In this document: positions 1 to 10,168 of the stretch, one piece after another
Layout: each line of letters starts with the position of its first letter
How positions within the stretch are numbered: position 1 is the first letter of the stretch
NCBI RefSeq assembly: GCF_900090285.1
Contig: NZ_LT607754.1
Span: forward strand, 3,436,001-3,500,000
Length of the DNA: 64,000 nucleotides
Origin: Micromonospora inositola
GTDB taxonomy: Bacteria > Actinomycetota > Actinomycetes > Mycobacteriales > Micromonosporaceae
Direction of reading: 5' to 3'
Position numbers and translations under genes: made by a program
The notes under the pieces: generated by a model
What the model saw: only the letters and a program-made list of their open reading frames with translations
What the model was told of the DNA's origin: nothing
Databases searched by the model: none

Positions 1-863
<863 letters not shown>

Positions 864-868
<5 letters not shown>

Positions 869-1063
869 TCACGTGCAGGAGGTGTTCCTGCGGGGGCGTT
901 CCTCGCCGCCATCCAGCTGCTGCCGCCCCGCCAGCGGGCCGTGCTCCGTCCCTTCGCGCTGATCGTGTTGCGCCCGAAGGCGGGCCTCCTCGCCGCGATG
1001 GAGGTGTTCGAGGCACCCGGCCTGTTCGCTGCCTTCGCCCTCCCGGCGAGCCTGGACGCCTAG
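864..1063 (+). pseudogene. Decayed ECF sigma factor (SigX5-like)
   Basis: At 864-893 one frame encodes EDHVQEVFLR, the end of sigma region 2. From 899 another frame encodes FLAAIQLLPPRQRAVL, the start of sigma region 4, and runs on into a tail ending LFAAFALPASLDA with stop at 1061-1063. That tail resembles the end of the SnoaL-like C-terminal domain of large ECF sigma factors of the SigX5 type. The linker, most of region 4 and most of the C-terminal domain are gone, so the pieces are joined by deletions with at least one frame change. It lies directly next to the YczE remnant on the other strand. Its stop overlaps the protease gene end by four bases. Confidence 0.6.
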
Positions 1064-2202
1064 CGGCCCCTCGTCGTCATCTGCTCGCGCATGCTGCCGC
1101 GCTGCACCGCGCGGCTGATGTCGCTCGGCGAGACGATCCCGACCAGCCGCTGGTCGGTCACCACCAGCGCCCGGCCATCGGCGCACTCGCTGAGCCGGGG
1201 GAGCAGGTCGTTGAGCGCCTCGTCCGGGGCGGCGAGCACCAGCTCGTCGGCTCGGCAGGACACCTCGCCCAGCGTGGTGGTGGCCCGCCGCTCGGCGGGG
1301 ATGCCGCGGACCCGGTCCAGGGTGACCAGCCCGACCGGGTGGCCGTCCTCGGTCAGCGGCAGCGCCGAGTGCCGGTACGCGAAGAGGTAGTGGTCCACGA
1401 AGTCGGCGACGGTCATGTCGCCGGAAGCGGTCTGCGGCTGCGGCGTCATCACCTCGCCGACCCGCACCCCGCGCAGCGCGCTGCCCATCCGGGCCTGCCG
1501 TTCCTCCATGCCGGCCGCACCGATCAGGAACCAGCCGATCAGCGCCAGCCAGAGCCCGCCGACCCCGGCGCCGGTCAGGAACCGCCAGAGCCCGAAGGCG
1601 ATCAACAGGGCACCGAGGCCCCAGCCCGCGCGGGCCGCCACCACGGACGCCTTCGTCCGGTCACCGGTCGCCTTCCACACCGCGGCCCGCAGCAGCCGGC
1701 CGCCGTCCAGCGGCGCGGCCGGCAGCACGTTGAAGATCGCCAGCAGGATGTTGATGCCGGCCAGCCAGGACAGTGCGCCGAGCAGCAGCCCGTGCGCACC
1801 GGCCAGGGCGAGCACCACCGCGATGCCGCCGAAGAAGAACCCGATCAGCAGGCTGACCAGCGGCCCGACGCCGGCGATGCGCAACTCGGCGCCGGGGTCC
1901 CGCGCCTCACCCTTCAGCTCGGACACGCCGCCGAAGAGCCAGAGCGTGATCCCTCCGACGCCGATCCCGTTGCGTTTGGCCACCACCGCGTGGGCCACCT
2001 CGTGGGCGAGCAGGCCGACGAAGAAGACCACCGCCGCGCTCAGCCCCGCCAGCACGTACGCCCAGGTCGAGTGGCCGGGGTAGGAGCGTGGGAACAGACT
2101 GGCCGACAACGCCCAGGCGATCAGCAGGAAGATGACCAGGACGCTCCAGTTGACCCCGACGGGTACGCCCGCGATCCGGCCAAGCCGGAAGCTCGCCCTC
2201 AT
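1060..2202 (-). CDS. Site-2 protease family (M50) with paired CBS domains
   Basis: 380-residue integral membrane metalloprotease. The zinc motif HEVAH is at residues 67-71 in a transmembrane segment, and the second metal ligand motif LDGG is at 165-168, giving the S2P (M50) core over roughly residues 10-225. Two CBS repeats follow (about 245-370), which in this family (Rip3-like) probably regulate cleavage by binding nucleotides. S2P enzymes cut membrane-spanning substrates such as anti-sigma factors inside the bilayer. No anti-sigma partner is adjacent; the only sigma-like sequence nearby is the decayed gene at 864-1063. Next gene upstream on this strand is a hydrolase 50 bp away, possibly cotranscribed. 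Confidence 0.9.
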   Translation of the reverse strand: MRASFRLGRIAGVPVGVNWSVLVIFLLIAWALSASLFPRSYPGHSTWAYVLAGLSAAVVFFVGLLAHEVAHAVVAKRNGIGVGGITLWLFGGVSELKGEARDPGAELRIAGVGPLVSLLIGFFFGGIAVVLALAGAHGLLLGALSWLAGINILLAIFNVLPAAPLDGGRLLRAAVWKATGDRTKASVVAARAGWGLGALLIAFGLWRFLTGAGVGGLWLALIGWFLIGAAGMEERQARMGSALRGVRVGEVMTPQPQTASGDMTVADFVDHYLFAYRHSALPLTEDGHPVGLVTLDRVRGIPAERRATTTLGEVSCRADELVLAAPDEALNDLLPRLSECADGRALVVTDQRLVGIVSPSDISRAVQRGSMREQMTTRGR

Positions 2203-2251
2203 ACGTCCGTCATACCCCCGCGTCGCCCCGACATGCCACCGCCCGCGTCGC

Positions 2252-3103
2252 TCACCGGCGGGGAGCCTCGCTGACCACGTTCGGCGACACGGTGTTGGCC
2301 GCCTCCACCGCCCAGTCCAGCGCGTAGTCGGCCTCCTGCTCCCAGCCCGGCTCGCCGCCCACGAAGTGCGACCGGCCCGGGAACTCGTGGTAGGCGGTCA
2401 CCGCCCGGGAGCTCCGGTAGAGCTGGGCGTTCGCGGCGGCCAGCGACGGCGGCACCACATGGTCGGCGCCCCCGGTGGTCAGCAGCAGCGGCGCCCGGTC
2501 GTCCCGGTGGGTGTCCGCCTTGGCGGCGGAGTTCGGGTCCAGGTTGGCGAAGGCGCCCTCGAAGAAGACGTGTCCGGCAGCGGGGACGGCATACCGGTTC
2601 CAGGCCGCGTCGGAGTCCGACCGGCTCATCGTGTTGCCGAAGGCGTACGCGAAGTCGTCGGCGGTGAACGGCACCGCGCGGTGCCGGTTGGCCGGGCTGC
2701 GCAGGATGGAGAACCCGGAGCGTAGGGTGCTCAACGGCAGCTTCAGCACGCCCTTGACCGGTGCCGGGTCCACCCCGACGCCCGCCGCGCCGAGGCCGCG
2801 GGAGATCAGCAGCTGGGCGAACAGGCCGCCGAACGAGTGCCCCATGATGATGGGCGGCCGGGGCTGGTCCCGGATGATCGCTTCGTAGTGGTCGACGATG
2901 TCGGCGATCCGCTGCTGGGCGATCGGGGTCGGGTCCGCTCGCAGCGCCTCGACCTCGCCCTCCATGCCCGGCCAGGCCGGCGCGAGCACCCGGAAGCCCT
3001 GGGCCTCGTACCGGTCCACCCAGTGTTCCCAGCTGCGCGGAGTCATCCAGAGGCCGTGGATCAGCACGATCGTGTCGACCCGTCCGGTTGGCGCGCTGGC
3101 CAT
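2252..3103 (-). CDS. Alpha/beta hydrolase
   Basis: 283 residues with an alpha/beta-hydrolase fold: HG oxyanion motif at residues 16-17 (LIHGLW), nucleophile elbow GHSFGG with Ser90, an acid in TGGADHVVP and a catalytic-type His in GRSHFVGG near the C-terminus. No signal peptide is visible, so it is probably cytoplasmic. The substrate cannot be told from sequence; carboxylesterase or lipase-like activity on a small ester is the family default. It starts with ATG (MASAPTGR), and a GGGGAGGG stretch lies just upstream on this strand. Divergent from the ABC transporter at 3251. Confidence 0.85.
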   Translation of the reverse strand: MASAPTGRVDTIVLIHGLWMTPRSWEHWVDRYEAQGFRVLAPAWPGMEGEVEALRADPTPIAQQRIADIVDHYEAIIRDQPRPPIIMGHSFGGLFAQLLISRGLGAAGVGVDPAPVKGVLKLPLSTLRSGFSILRSPANRHRAVPFTADDFAYAFGNTMSRSDSDAAWNRYAVPAAGHVFFEGAFANLDPNSAAKADTHRDDRAPLLLTTGGADHVVPPSLAAANAQLYRSSRAVTAYHEFPGRSHFVGGEPGWEQEADYALDWAVEAANTVSPNVVSEAPRR

Positions 3104-3250
3104 GGTGCCCTCCCCGGTGGCGCGGACGTGGACCGGAGGCGCTTACCCGGCGCGGGCCGGAGCGCACCCGCCGGGACCTGACAAATGTCATGGTCGGAAG
3201 GTGACGCCCGCTCCGGGGACGGGACGGCCGCTCGCCGGAGCATTCTTGTC

Positions 3251-4210
3251 ATGACCGACACCGCACCGGCCGTCGAACTGGCCGGACTCACCAAGACCTT
3301 CGGCCCGGTGACCGCCGTCGACGGGCTCAGCCTCCGGATCGAACCCGGTGAGGTGGTGGCCTTCCTCGGCCCCAACGGGGCCGGCAAGACCACCACCGTG
3401 GACATGCTGCTCGGGCTGGCCCGCCCGGACGCCGGCAGCGTCCGGGTCCTCGGCGGCACCCCCGCCGACGCCGTCCGGCACGGCCGGGTCGCCGCCGTGA
3501 TGCAGACCGGCGGGCTGCTCAAGGACCTCACCGTCGCCGAGACGGTACGGATGACCGCGTGCTTCTACGGCCGGACCCGTCCGGTGGGCGAGGTGCTGGA
3601 CCGGGCCGGCATCGCGCCGATCGCCGACCGCCTGGTCGGCAAGTGCTCCGGTGGCCAGCAGCAGCGGCTGCGCTTCGCCCTGGCGCTGCTCCCGGACCCG
3701 GACCTGATGGTGCTCGACGAGCCGACCACCGGCATGGACGTCGAGGGGCGCCGGGACTTCTGGCAGGCCATCCGCGCCGACGCCCGCGCCGGCCGGACCA
3801 TCCTCTTCGCCACCCACTACCTGGACGAGGCCGACGCGTACGCGGACCGGATCGTGCTGGTGCGGCAGGGCCGGGTGGTCGCCGACGGCACCACCGCCGA
3901 GATCAAGAACCTGGCCGCCGGTCGGGTCGTCCGGGCCACCCTGCCGGACGCCGACCAGGCCGTGCTCGCCGCCCTGCCCGGCGTCCGGGCGGTCGAGGTG
4001 CGCGGCGACGCGGTGCTGGTCCGCACCGACGACTCGGACGAGGTCGCCCGGCACCTGCTCACCCGCACCGCCGCCCGGGACCTCGAGATCACCTCCCGCA
4101 ACCTCGAGGACGCCTTCCTCGCCCTCACCACCGACGGCCCGACGGCCGACAGCCCGATCGCCGCCCGTCCGACCGCCGCCCGTCCGACCGCCCACACCAT
4201 CGGAGCCTGA
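3251..4210 (+). CDS. ABC-2 exporter ATP-binding protein
   Basis: 319 residues from the ATG at 3251. All nucleotide-binding motifs are present: Walker A GPNGAGKTT (about residues 40-48), Q-loop, signature SGGQQQR, Walker B LMVLDEPT, and H-loop FATHYLDEA. The C-terminal part (about 225-300) is the usual extension of drug/lipid exporter ATPases of the DrrA/CcmA type. The last 25 residues are a low-complexity PTA-rich tail encoded by short near-repeats around 4155-4195. One base separates the stop from the permease ATG, so the two are translationally coupled. Substrate unknown; drug, lipid or peptide export is usual for this class. Confidence 0.93.
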   Translation: MTDTAPAVELAGLTKTFGPVTAVDGLSLRIEPGEVVAFLGPNGAGKTTTVDMLLGLARPDAGSVRVLGGTPADAVRHGRVAAVMQTGGLLKDLTVAETVRMTACFYGRTRPVGEVLDRAGIAPIADRLVGKCSGGQQQRLRFALALLPDPDLMVLDEPTTGMDVEGRRDFWQAIRADARAGRTILFATHYLDEADAYADRIVLVRQGRVVADGTTAEIKNLAAGRVVRATLPDADQAVLAALPGVRAVEVRGDAVLVRTDDSDEVARHLLTRTAARDLEITSRNLEDAFLALTTDGPTADSPIAARPTAARPTAHTIGA

Positions 4211-4211
4211 G

Positions 4212-5012
4212 ATGACCGTCGCCGCCCCGCCCGCCTCGTCCACCGCTCGCGCCGACCGGCGGCCGCCCGCCCTCGGCGGGTTCTCCACCGCCGTGCTGGC
4301 CATCGAGATCCGCCGGGTGCTGCGCAACCGCCGGACGCTGATCTTCATCCTGGTCATGCCGGCGGTCTTCTTCCTCCTCTTCGGACTCCCGCAGCGGGGA
4401 CAGGAGCTGCCCAACGGCCGCCCGGTCACCGGCTGGATCATGATCAGCCTCGCCGTCTACGGCGCCATGGTCGCCACCACCAGCGCCGGCGCCGCGGTGG
4501 CCACCGAACGGGCGCTGGGCTGGAGCCGGCAGCTCCGGCTCACCCCGCTGCGCCCGCCCGCGTACGTGGCGACGAAGGTGGCCACCGCCATGGTGCTCGG
4601 GCTAATCGCGGTGCTCGTGGAGTTCGCGGTCGGCGCGGCCGCCGGGGTCCGGCTGCCCGTCCAGGTCTGGCTGCTGTCCGGCCTCACCGCCTGGCTCGGC
4701 TCGCTGGTCTTCGCCGCCTTCGGGCTCTTCATCGGCTACCTCGCCCCGGCCGAGAACGTCATGCAGTTCATGGGCCCGATCCTGGCGATCCTGGCCATGC
4801 TCGGCGGTCTCTTCGTCCCGCTCGACCTGCTGCCGCACGCGCTCCAGCAGATCGCCAAGTTCACCCCGGTGTACGGGGTCGGCCAGCTCGCCCGGGCCCC
4901 GCTGACCGGGGCCGGGATGGACTGGGTGGCGCTGGCCAACCTGGCCGGCTGGACCGTGCTCTTCGGCCTCGGCGCGGCCCGGCTGTTCCGCCGCGACACC
5001 ACGCGGGTCTGA
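4212..5012 (+). CDS. ABC-2 type transport permease
   Basis: 266-residue membrane protein with six hydrophobic segments and the ABC-2 permease layout: an N-terminal cytoplasmic stretch (RRVLRNRRTLIF), first helix, large loop, then helices around residues 80-260. It forms the exporter channel with the ATPase encoded one base upstream. Followed after 29 bp by the sensor kinase, so transporter and two-component system look like one operon, an arrangement shared with Bacillus DesKR-type and LiaRS-like systems where the regulator controls the exporter. Confidence 0.92.
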   Translation: MTVAAPPASSTARADRRPPALGGFSTAVLAIEIRRVLRNRRTLIFILVMPAVFFLLFGLPQRGQELPNGRPVTGWIMISLAVYGAMVATTSAGAAVATERALGWSRQLRLTPLRPPAYVATKVATAMVLGLIAVLVEFAVGAAAGVRLPVQVWLLSGLTAWLGSLVFAAFGLFIGYLAPAENVMQFMGPILAILAMLGGLFVPLDLLPHALQQIAKFTPVYGVGQLARAPLTGAGMDWVALANLAGWTVLFGLGAARLFRRDTTRV

Positions 5013-5041
5013 CGGGGACGGCGGACGCTAGCGTGTTCAGG

Positions 5042-6175
5042 ATGCAGCTTCCGCCGGACCGGAACTATCTGGAGACCCGTCACTGGCGGGTCACCGGCTG
5101 GTTGCTCGCCGCGGTCTGGCTCTTCTTCCTCAATATCCCGCTGCTCGCCGCCCTGCACCAGCCCGAGCCGTGGCGACGGGTGGTCGGCGCGGCGACCCTG
5201 GTCGCCTTCGGCGTCTTGTACGTCTTCGTCTTTCAGTGGGCGCGCGGCCGGCGTCTGGAGCGCCGGGGGATCCCCGTCGCCCGGGCGTGGGCGGCCGTGG
5301 CTTTGCTGCTCGGGCTCGGGCTGGCCGGCATCCCAGGGACCGGCGGCGACTGGTTGACCACCCTGGTCTTCGTCGCCGCGGCGGCGGTGTTCCTGCTGCC
5401 GAGCCGGCAGTCGCTGGTGGTGGTCGCCCTCGCCGCGCTCACCCCGCCGGTGACGGCCGCGCTGGTGCCCGGCTGGGAGGCGGAGGGCACCGTGGTCTTC
5501 GCGGTGCTGCTCGCCTCCTTCGCCATGTTCGGGGTGACCCGGCTGACCCAGCGCAACAGCGAGCTCCAGGCCGCCCAGCAGGAGATCCGCCGGCTGGCGG
5601 TGGCCGAGGAGCGGGCGCGTACCGCCCGGGACCTGCACGACATCCTCGGCCACTCGCTGACCGTGGTGGCGGTGAAGGCCGAGCTGGCCGGCCGGCTGCT
5701 GGAACTGGACCCGGCCCGGGCGGCCACCGAGATCGCCGACGTGGAGCGGCTGGCGCGGGAGGCGCTGGCCGACGTGCGGGGCACCGTCGGGGCGTACCGG
5801 GGGATCAGCCTGGCCGGGGAACTGGCCGGCGCCCGCTCCGCGCTCGCCGCCGCGGGCATCGCCGCGGAGCTGCCGGACACGGCGCCGGAGCTGCCGGCGG
5901 AGCGGGACGAACTCTTCGGCTGGACGGTACGGGAAGGGGTGACCAACGTGGTCCGGCACAGCGGGGCGCGGCGCTGCGTGATCCGGGTGGAACCGGGCCT
6001 GGTCGAGGTCCGTGACGACGGGCGGGGACCCGAAGCGGCGTCGTCCGGGCCGGGCGGGCACGGGCTGGTCGGGCTGCGCGAGCGCGCCCGGCGGCTGGAT
6101 GCCGCGGTCACCGTCGGCCGTCGCCCGGACGGCCCGGGCTTTCTGCTCCGCGTCACCCTCCCGGTCGACCAGTGA
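5042..6175 (+). CDS. NarL-family sensor histidine kinase (DesK-like)
   Basis: 377 residues from ATG at 5042; a GTG at 5033 in frame is an alternative start. Roughly residues 20-165 hold five hydrophobic segments with no large extracellular domain, so it probably senses membrane state or an intramembrane signal. The HisKA_3 dimerisation box is DLHDILGHS with the phosphorylated His at about 199. The HATPase domain follows with N-box VREGVTNVVRHS, G1-type VRDDGRG and GGHGLVGLRERARR. The stop overlaps the response-regulator GTG (GTGA), so the two are coupled. It phosphorylates the regulator encoded next. Confidence 0.93.
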   Translation: MQLPPDRNYLETRHWRVTGWLLAAVWLFFLNIPLLAALHQPEPWRRVVGAATLVAFGVLYVFVFQWARGRRLERRGIPVARAWAAVALLLGLGLAGIPGTGGDWLTTLVFVAAAAVFLLPSRQSLVVVALAALTPPVTAALVPGWEAEGTVVFAVLLASFAMFGVTRLTQRNSELQAAQQEIRRLAVAEERARTARDLHDILGHSLTVVAVKAELAGRLLELDPARAATEIADVERLAREALADVRGTVGAYRGISLAGELAGARSALAAAGIAAELPDTAPELPAERDELFGWTVREGVTNVVRHSGARRCVIRVEPGLVEVRDDGRGPEAASSGPGGHGLVGLRERARRLDAAVTVGRRPDGPGFLLRVTLPVDQ

Positions 6176-6795
6176 CCGAGCCGATCCGGCTGCTGCTCGC
6201 CGACGACCAGGCGCTGGTCCGGGGCGCGCTGGCCGCGTTGCTCTCGCTGGAGCCGGACCTCACTGTGGTCGCGGAGGTGGGGCGGGGCGACGAGGTGGTC
6301 CCCGAGGCCCGCCGTACCACGCCCGACGTGGCCCTGCTCGACGTGGAGATGCCCGGCCTGGACGGGATCGCCGCGACCACCGCGCTGCGCGCCGCCGTGC
6401 CCGGCTGCCGGGTGCTGGTGGTGACCACCTTCGACCGTCCCGGCTACCTGCGGCGGGCGATGGAGGCCGGCGCGAACGGCTTCGTGGTGAAGGACACCCC
6501 GGCCCGGCAGCTCGCCGACGCGGTCCGCCGGGTGCACGCCGGGCTGCGGGTGGTCGATCCCACCCTGGCGGCGGAGACCCTGGCCACCGGGGCCAGTCCG
6601 CTGACCGAGCGAGAGACCGAGGTGCTGCGGACGGCCCGCGGCGGCGGCACGGTGGCCCAGCTCGCCGCCGTGCTGCACCTGTCCGAGGGGACGGTGCGCA
6701 ACCACCTCTCCGCGGCGATCGGCAAGACCGGCGCCCGGAACCGGGCCGACGCGGTGCGCGTCGCCGAGGAGAACGGCTGGCTGCTCGGCGAGTGA
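6172..6795 (+). CDS. LuxR/NarL-family response regulator (DesR-like)
   Basis: 207 residues, GTG start overlapping the kinase stop. Receiver domain (1-120) has the acidic pair DD (11-12), phospho-acceptor Asp57 in LLDVEMPG, and the conserved Lys in VVKDTPA. A LuxR-type helix-turn-helix occupies about 142-205 (LTERETEVLR, LSEGTVRNHLS). It most likely regulates the upstream ABC exporter operon. The downstream gene is convergent (amylase), and the 50 bp between them show no clear hairpin. Confidence 0.94.
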   Translation: MTEPIRLLLADDQALVRGALAALLSLEPDLTVVAEVGRGDEVVPEARRTTPDVALLDVEMPGLDGIAATTALRAAVPGCRVLVVTTFDRPGYLRRAMEAGANGFVVKDTPARQLADAVRRVHAGLRVVDPTLAAETLATGASPLTERETEVLRTARGGGTVAQLAAVLHLSEGTVRNHLSAAIGKTGARNRADAVRVAEENGWLLGE

Positions 6796-6845
6796 GCCTC
6801 AGGCGGTGGCCGTCGGGGCGGGCAGATCGGGCCGGGCGGGCCGGG

Positions 6846-8291
6846 TCAGGGCAGCTTCGCGCCGATGTGGACGGCGACCGCGTCATGGGCGTTGATGTTC
6901 GCCGCGAACCAGCCGTTGCCGTCCACCGTGATCACCGGCCCGCTGCACGAGCCGTTGCTGAAGTCGCCGTGGATGACGTCGCAGTACCGGCCGGCGGGCA
7001 GCCCCGTGTAGTAGGAGCGGCCGGTGATGGCGAAGTCCTCGTCGTTGATGGTCAGGTAGCCCTTGCCGGCCCGGCTGAACGCGATGTGCTGGTAGCCGTT
7101 GTCGTACCAGTTGGCCACCGCGGCGCCCTGGGTGGCGTTGTTGAACGCCACCATGTTGGCGATGACCCGCCAGCGGTGCTCGCACTGCCAGCCCGAGTAG
7201 CAGGTGGTGTTGAGCGTCTTGTTGTTGGCGTCCGAGGGCGGCCCCTGGTCCTTGTTGCTGAAGGTGAAGCTCGACATCACCGTCGGCGACCCGTACGGCC
7301 AGGCCAGCATGAACGCGTTCGCGAGCGCGTAGCTGCCGCCGTTCTTGTAGGTCAGCACCCCGCCGTCGCGCTGGGTGTCGTGGTTGTCCACGAAGACCGC
7401 GGCCGAGCCGGTGGGCAGGTAGCCCCACGCCGCACCGAAGTTCTTCAGGTACGCCAGCCGTTCGCTGTTGAACATCCGGGCGAGGTCCTTGCCGTACCGG
7501 AACTCGTGCACGTCGCCGTTGCCGGTGTACTCGGTCGGCTGGATCGGCTCCCCGGCGCCGTAGATCACCTCCTGCACGACGTACGCCGAGCGGGAGAGCT
7601 TGCCCTTGATGGCGGCGATGTCGGCGGCCGGCATGTGCTTGCTGGCGTCCAGCCGGAACCCGTCCACGCCGAGCGAGAGCAGGTCGTTGAGGTACCCCGC
7701 GATCTTTGACCGGACGTAGTCCGACTCCGTCCTGAGGTCCGACAGGTTGACCAGCTCGCAGTTCTGCACCTCGTACCGGTCGTTGTAGTTGACGATGTCG
7801 TCGCCGCCGTTGCGGCCGCAGTGGTGGAAGTCCTGGGTCTGGTAGATGCCCGGGTAGTCATAGTGCCCGTACGACGAGCCGGCCCAGCCCGTGCCGCCGT
7901 TGTCCTGGCCGGACATGTGGTTGATGACGGCGTCGACGACCACCTTCACGCCGGCGGCGTGGCAGGTGTTCACCATGGACTGGAACTGCGCCCGGGTGCC
8001 CTTGCGGGACTCGATCCGGTAGCTGACCGGCTGGTAGGCCACCCACCACTGGTTGCCCTTGACGTGCTCCTGCGGCGGCGAGACCTGGACGTAGCCGTAA
8101 CCCTGGGGGCCGAGCACGGTGGTGCACTCGCTGGCCACCGAGGGGCAGTTCCACTCGAAGAGCTGGGCGATGACCTTCCTGGTGCCCGACGGGGCCGCGG
8201 CAGCCGGGGGAGCCGCCACTGCGGTCGGTACGAGCAGGCTGGCGATCATGCCGAGGGCGAGGACCGCCGAGCGGCATCGGCGTCGATGCAT
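6846..8291 (-). CDS. Secreted alpha-amylase (GH13)
   Basis: 481 residues from ATG at 8291, preceded by an AGGAG ribosome site. Residues 1-35 are a typical Sec signal peptide (basic start, hydrophobic core, AVAAPPAAAA cleavage region). The GH13 barrel motifs are all present: region I VVDAVINHMSG, region II GFRLDASKH (nucleophile Asp), region III EVIYG (acid/base Glu) and region IV VDNHDT (stabilising Asp). The C-terminal part matches the all-beta domain C of streptomycete amylases; no starch-binding module follows. It hydrolyses alpha-1,4 glucans outside the cell. A promoter with an embedded palindrome lies at 8386-8415. Confidence 0.95.
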   Translation of the reverse strand: MHRRRCRSAVLALGMIASLLVPTAVAAPPAAAAPSGTRKVIAQLFEWNCPSVASECTTVLGPQGYGYVQVSPPQEHVKGNQWWVAYQPVSYRIESRKGTRAQFQSMVNTCHAAGVKVVVDAVINHMSGQDNGGTGWAGSSYGHYDYPGIYQTQDFHHCGRNGGDDIVNYNDRYEVQNCELVNLSDLRTESDYVRSKIAGYLNDLLSLGVDGFRLDASKHMPAADIAAIKGKLSRSAYVVQEVIYGAGEPIQPTEYTGNGDVHEFRYGKDLARMFNSERLAYLKNFGAAWGYLPTGSAAVFVDNHDTQRDGGVLTYKNGGSYALANAFMLAWPYGSPTVMSSFTFSNKDQGPPSDANNKTLNTTCYSGWQCEHRWRVIANMVAFNNATQGAAVANWYDNGYQHIAFSRAGKGYLTINDEDFAITGRSYYTGLPAGRYCDVIHGDFSNGSCSGPVITVDGNGWFAANINAHDAVAVHIGAKLP

Positions 8292-8385
8292 CGGGACTCC
8301 TGGGGGTACGGGGACGGGGGTGGCGCGGCGCGGGGGAGGGATCTCAGTGCCGGCTTCTTGCAGATCCGGCCTGAAATTTTCGGCA

Positions 8386-8415
8386 AGGTTACAAGCGTGT
8401 TGCAACAACTGTCAA
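8386..8415 (-). promoter_or_regulatory. Amylase promoter with palindromic operator in the spacer
   Basis: On the minus strand TTGACA (8415-8410) and TAACCT (8391-8386) are separated by 18 bp, a good vegetative promoter about 95 bp before the amylase ATG. The spacer contains the perfect palindrome TGTTGCAACA (8398-8407). Amylase and maltose genes of actinomycetes are repressed by LacI-family proteins of the MalR/Reg1 type that bind TTGCA-type inverted repeats, so this is a likely operator. The motif is seen; the regulator is inferred. Confidence 0.6.
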
Positions 8416-8590
8416 CGGATGGAAATGCGTCGTTGCGTAGTGCGCTACACGCGCGTCGGGCCGGGACGGTTCGACCGGCCGGCCGAGAAATTCGCCACCG
8501 GGCTGATCCGCTCGCCGTGCCGCTCCGTACCTGAGGAGGGAGCAGGGTCGGCCGGTGGGGGCGCCGCCGTGAGACACGATCGAGGAGCAG

Positions 8591-10168
8591 ATGGCCCGGG
8601 CAGAGCAGAACGAGAAGGCGGCGACCGTCCGGACCACCAGCACCAGTCGAGGTGCCCGGACCCGGTCGAAGTCCGCGATGGTCGCGCTGACCCTGTCCGC
8701 GCTCGCCCTCGCCTGGGCCGGCGTCGAGCTGGCCGGCGCGGGCACCATGATGTACGCGTACGGCTTCTTCTTCACCGAGTTCTTCGCCGGGGTGGTCGCC
8801 CTGGTCTCGCTCAGCCTCACCGTGATGATGGGGCTGCTCGCCACCGACCGGCTGGTGCTGCTGATCCGGCACCGGGTGCTGCTCCAGTCCGCGCACCGGG
8901 CCACCGGCATCCTCGGCGTGGCCGGGCTGGTCGTCCACGTCATCACCAAGATCTCGATCGGCCGGGCCGGGCCGACCGACGCCGTGGTGCCGTTCATCGG
9001 CGGCCGGGGGCTCTACGTCGGACTCGGCACGGTGGCCTCCTTCCTCATGGTCAGCGTGCTCTGGACCGGCCTGATCCGGGTCCGCTTCGCCGGCGTCGGT
9101 CCGAAGTGGCTCTGGCGGGCGCTGCACTCCATGGCGTACGTCTCCTGGCCGTTCGCCCTGATCCACGGCCTCAACGCCGGGCGACCGGCGAAGTCCTGGG
9201 TGGTGGTGAGCTACCTCGCCTGCGTGCTGCTGGTGGTGGCGGCGCTGCTGGTCCGCGTCTCCGTCCACCTCGGCAGGCGCAGCCGGGAGCAGCACCGGGC
9301 CGCCGCGCTGAACCAGGCGATGGCCGGCAGGCCGGCCGAGGAGAGCCGGAGACTCTTCGCCGGCCTGGTCCGCCGGCGCTCCGCCGAGGAGGAGCAGAGC
9401 CGCGCCGGCCGGGGCCGGGAGGGCGGCTGGGCGGAGACCACCGCGACCTCGTGGACCGCGCCGGCCGGCACCGCCCGCCGCCGCGACCCCGACCGGTTCG
9501 CCGTGCCGGTGGTGCCCGAGCCCGGCTCGCTGCGGGAGCCCGTCCGGGCGGCGACCCGGCGCCGGCGCGAGGAGGAGCTGGCGCCGGCCGCGGTACGGCG
9601 GGGCGAGGTCCCGGCGGCCCGCCGCCGGGACGACGAACGGCCGGCCCGGCGACGCGCCGCCGAGCCGGAGCCCGCCAGCCGGGGCCGGGCGGGCGAGCGG
9701 TCCGACCGCCGGTACCGGGACGAGGAAGAGGTTGCCTCCCGACGGTCCCGCGCCGAGGTGGACGCCCGCTACTCGGCGCCGCCGCGGCGGGCGGTCGCGC
9801 CGGAGGAGCCGTGGGACAGCCCGCGGCGGTGGGAGAGCAGCGAACGGCCGGTCTCCGCGGAGCCCAGCTCCGCCGGGCCGATCTCGGCCGGCCCGGTGTC
9901 GGCCGGGCCGATCTCCGCGGCGCCGCGCAGCGGCGGTGGTCGGCACAGCGTCGAGGACGAGGTGCCGGAGGAGCCGGACTACTGGCGGCCGCCGGCCCGG
10001 TACGTCCCGGACGACCTGCCGGTCGACGACACCCCCACCCTGGTCGACCTCGCCTCCCGGCGGGCGCTGCGGGCCTCCGGCGAGAGCCGGTCGTCCCGGC
10101 GGCGCCGGGCCAGCGCGGAGGCGGTCGACGGGGCGTACTGGGCCGGGCTGCGGGGTGAGGCCAGGTGA
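8591..10168 (+). CDS. Ferric-reductase-like heme membrane protein with long charged tail
   Basis: 525 residues. Residues 28-225 contain about six transmembrane helices. Two helices carry spaced histidine pairs, His102/His116 and His179/His192, the pattern of bis-heme b membrane proteins of the ferric reductase / MsrQ / YedZ superfamily. Residues 230-525 are a long Arg/Glu/Ala/Pro-rich cytoplasmic tail of low complexity with no recognisable flavin domain. The stop overlaps the start of the NuoF-like gene (ATGA-type), so the two are coupled. Likely role: transmembrane electron relay fed by the NADH-binding partner. The exact acceptor is unknown. Confidence 0.75.
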   Translation: MARAEQNEKAATVRTTSTSRGARTRSKSAMVALTLSALALAWAGVELAGAGTMMYAYGFFFTEFFAGVVALVSLSLTVMMGLLATDRLVLLIRHRVLLQSAHRATGILGVAGLVVHVITKISIGRAGPTDAVVPFIGGRGLYVGLGTVASFLMVSVLWTGLIRVRFAGVGPKWLWRALHSMAYVSWPFALIHGLNAGRPAKSWVVVSYLACVLLVVAALLVRVSVHLGRRSREQHRAAALNQAMAGRPAEESRRLFAGLVRRRSAEEEQSRAGRGREGGWAETTATSWTAPAGTARRRDPDRFAVPVVPEPGSLREPVRAATRRRREEELAPAAVRRGEVPAARRRDDERPARRRAAEPEPASRGRAGERSDRRYRDEEEVASRRSRAEVDARYSAPPRRAVAPEEPWDSPRRWESSERPVSAEPSSAGPISAGPVSAGPISAAPRSGGGRHSVEDEVPEEPDYWRPPARYVPDDLPVDDTPTLVDLASRRALRASGESRSSRRRRASAEAVDGAYWAGLRGEAR

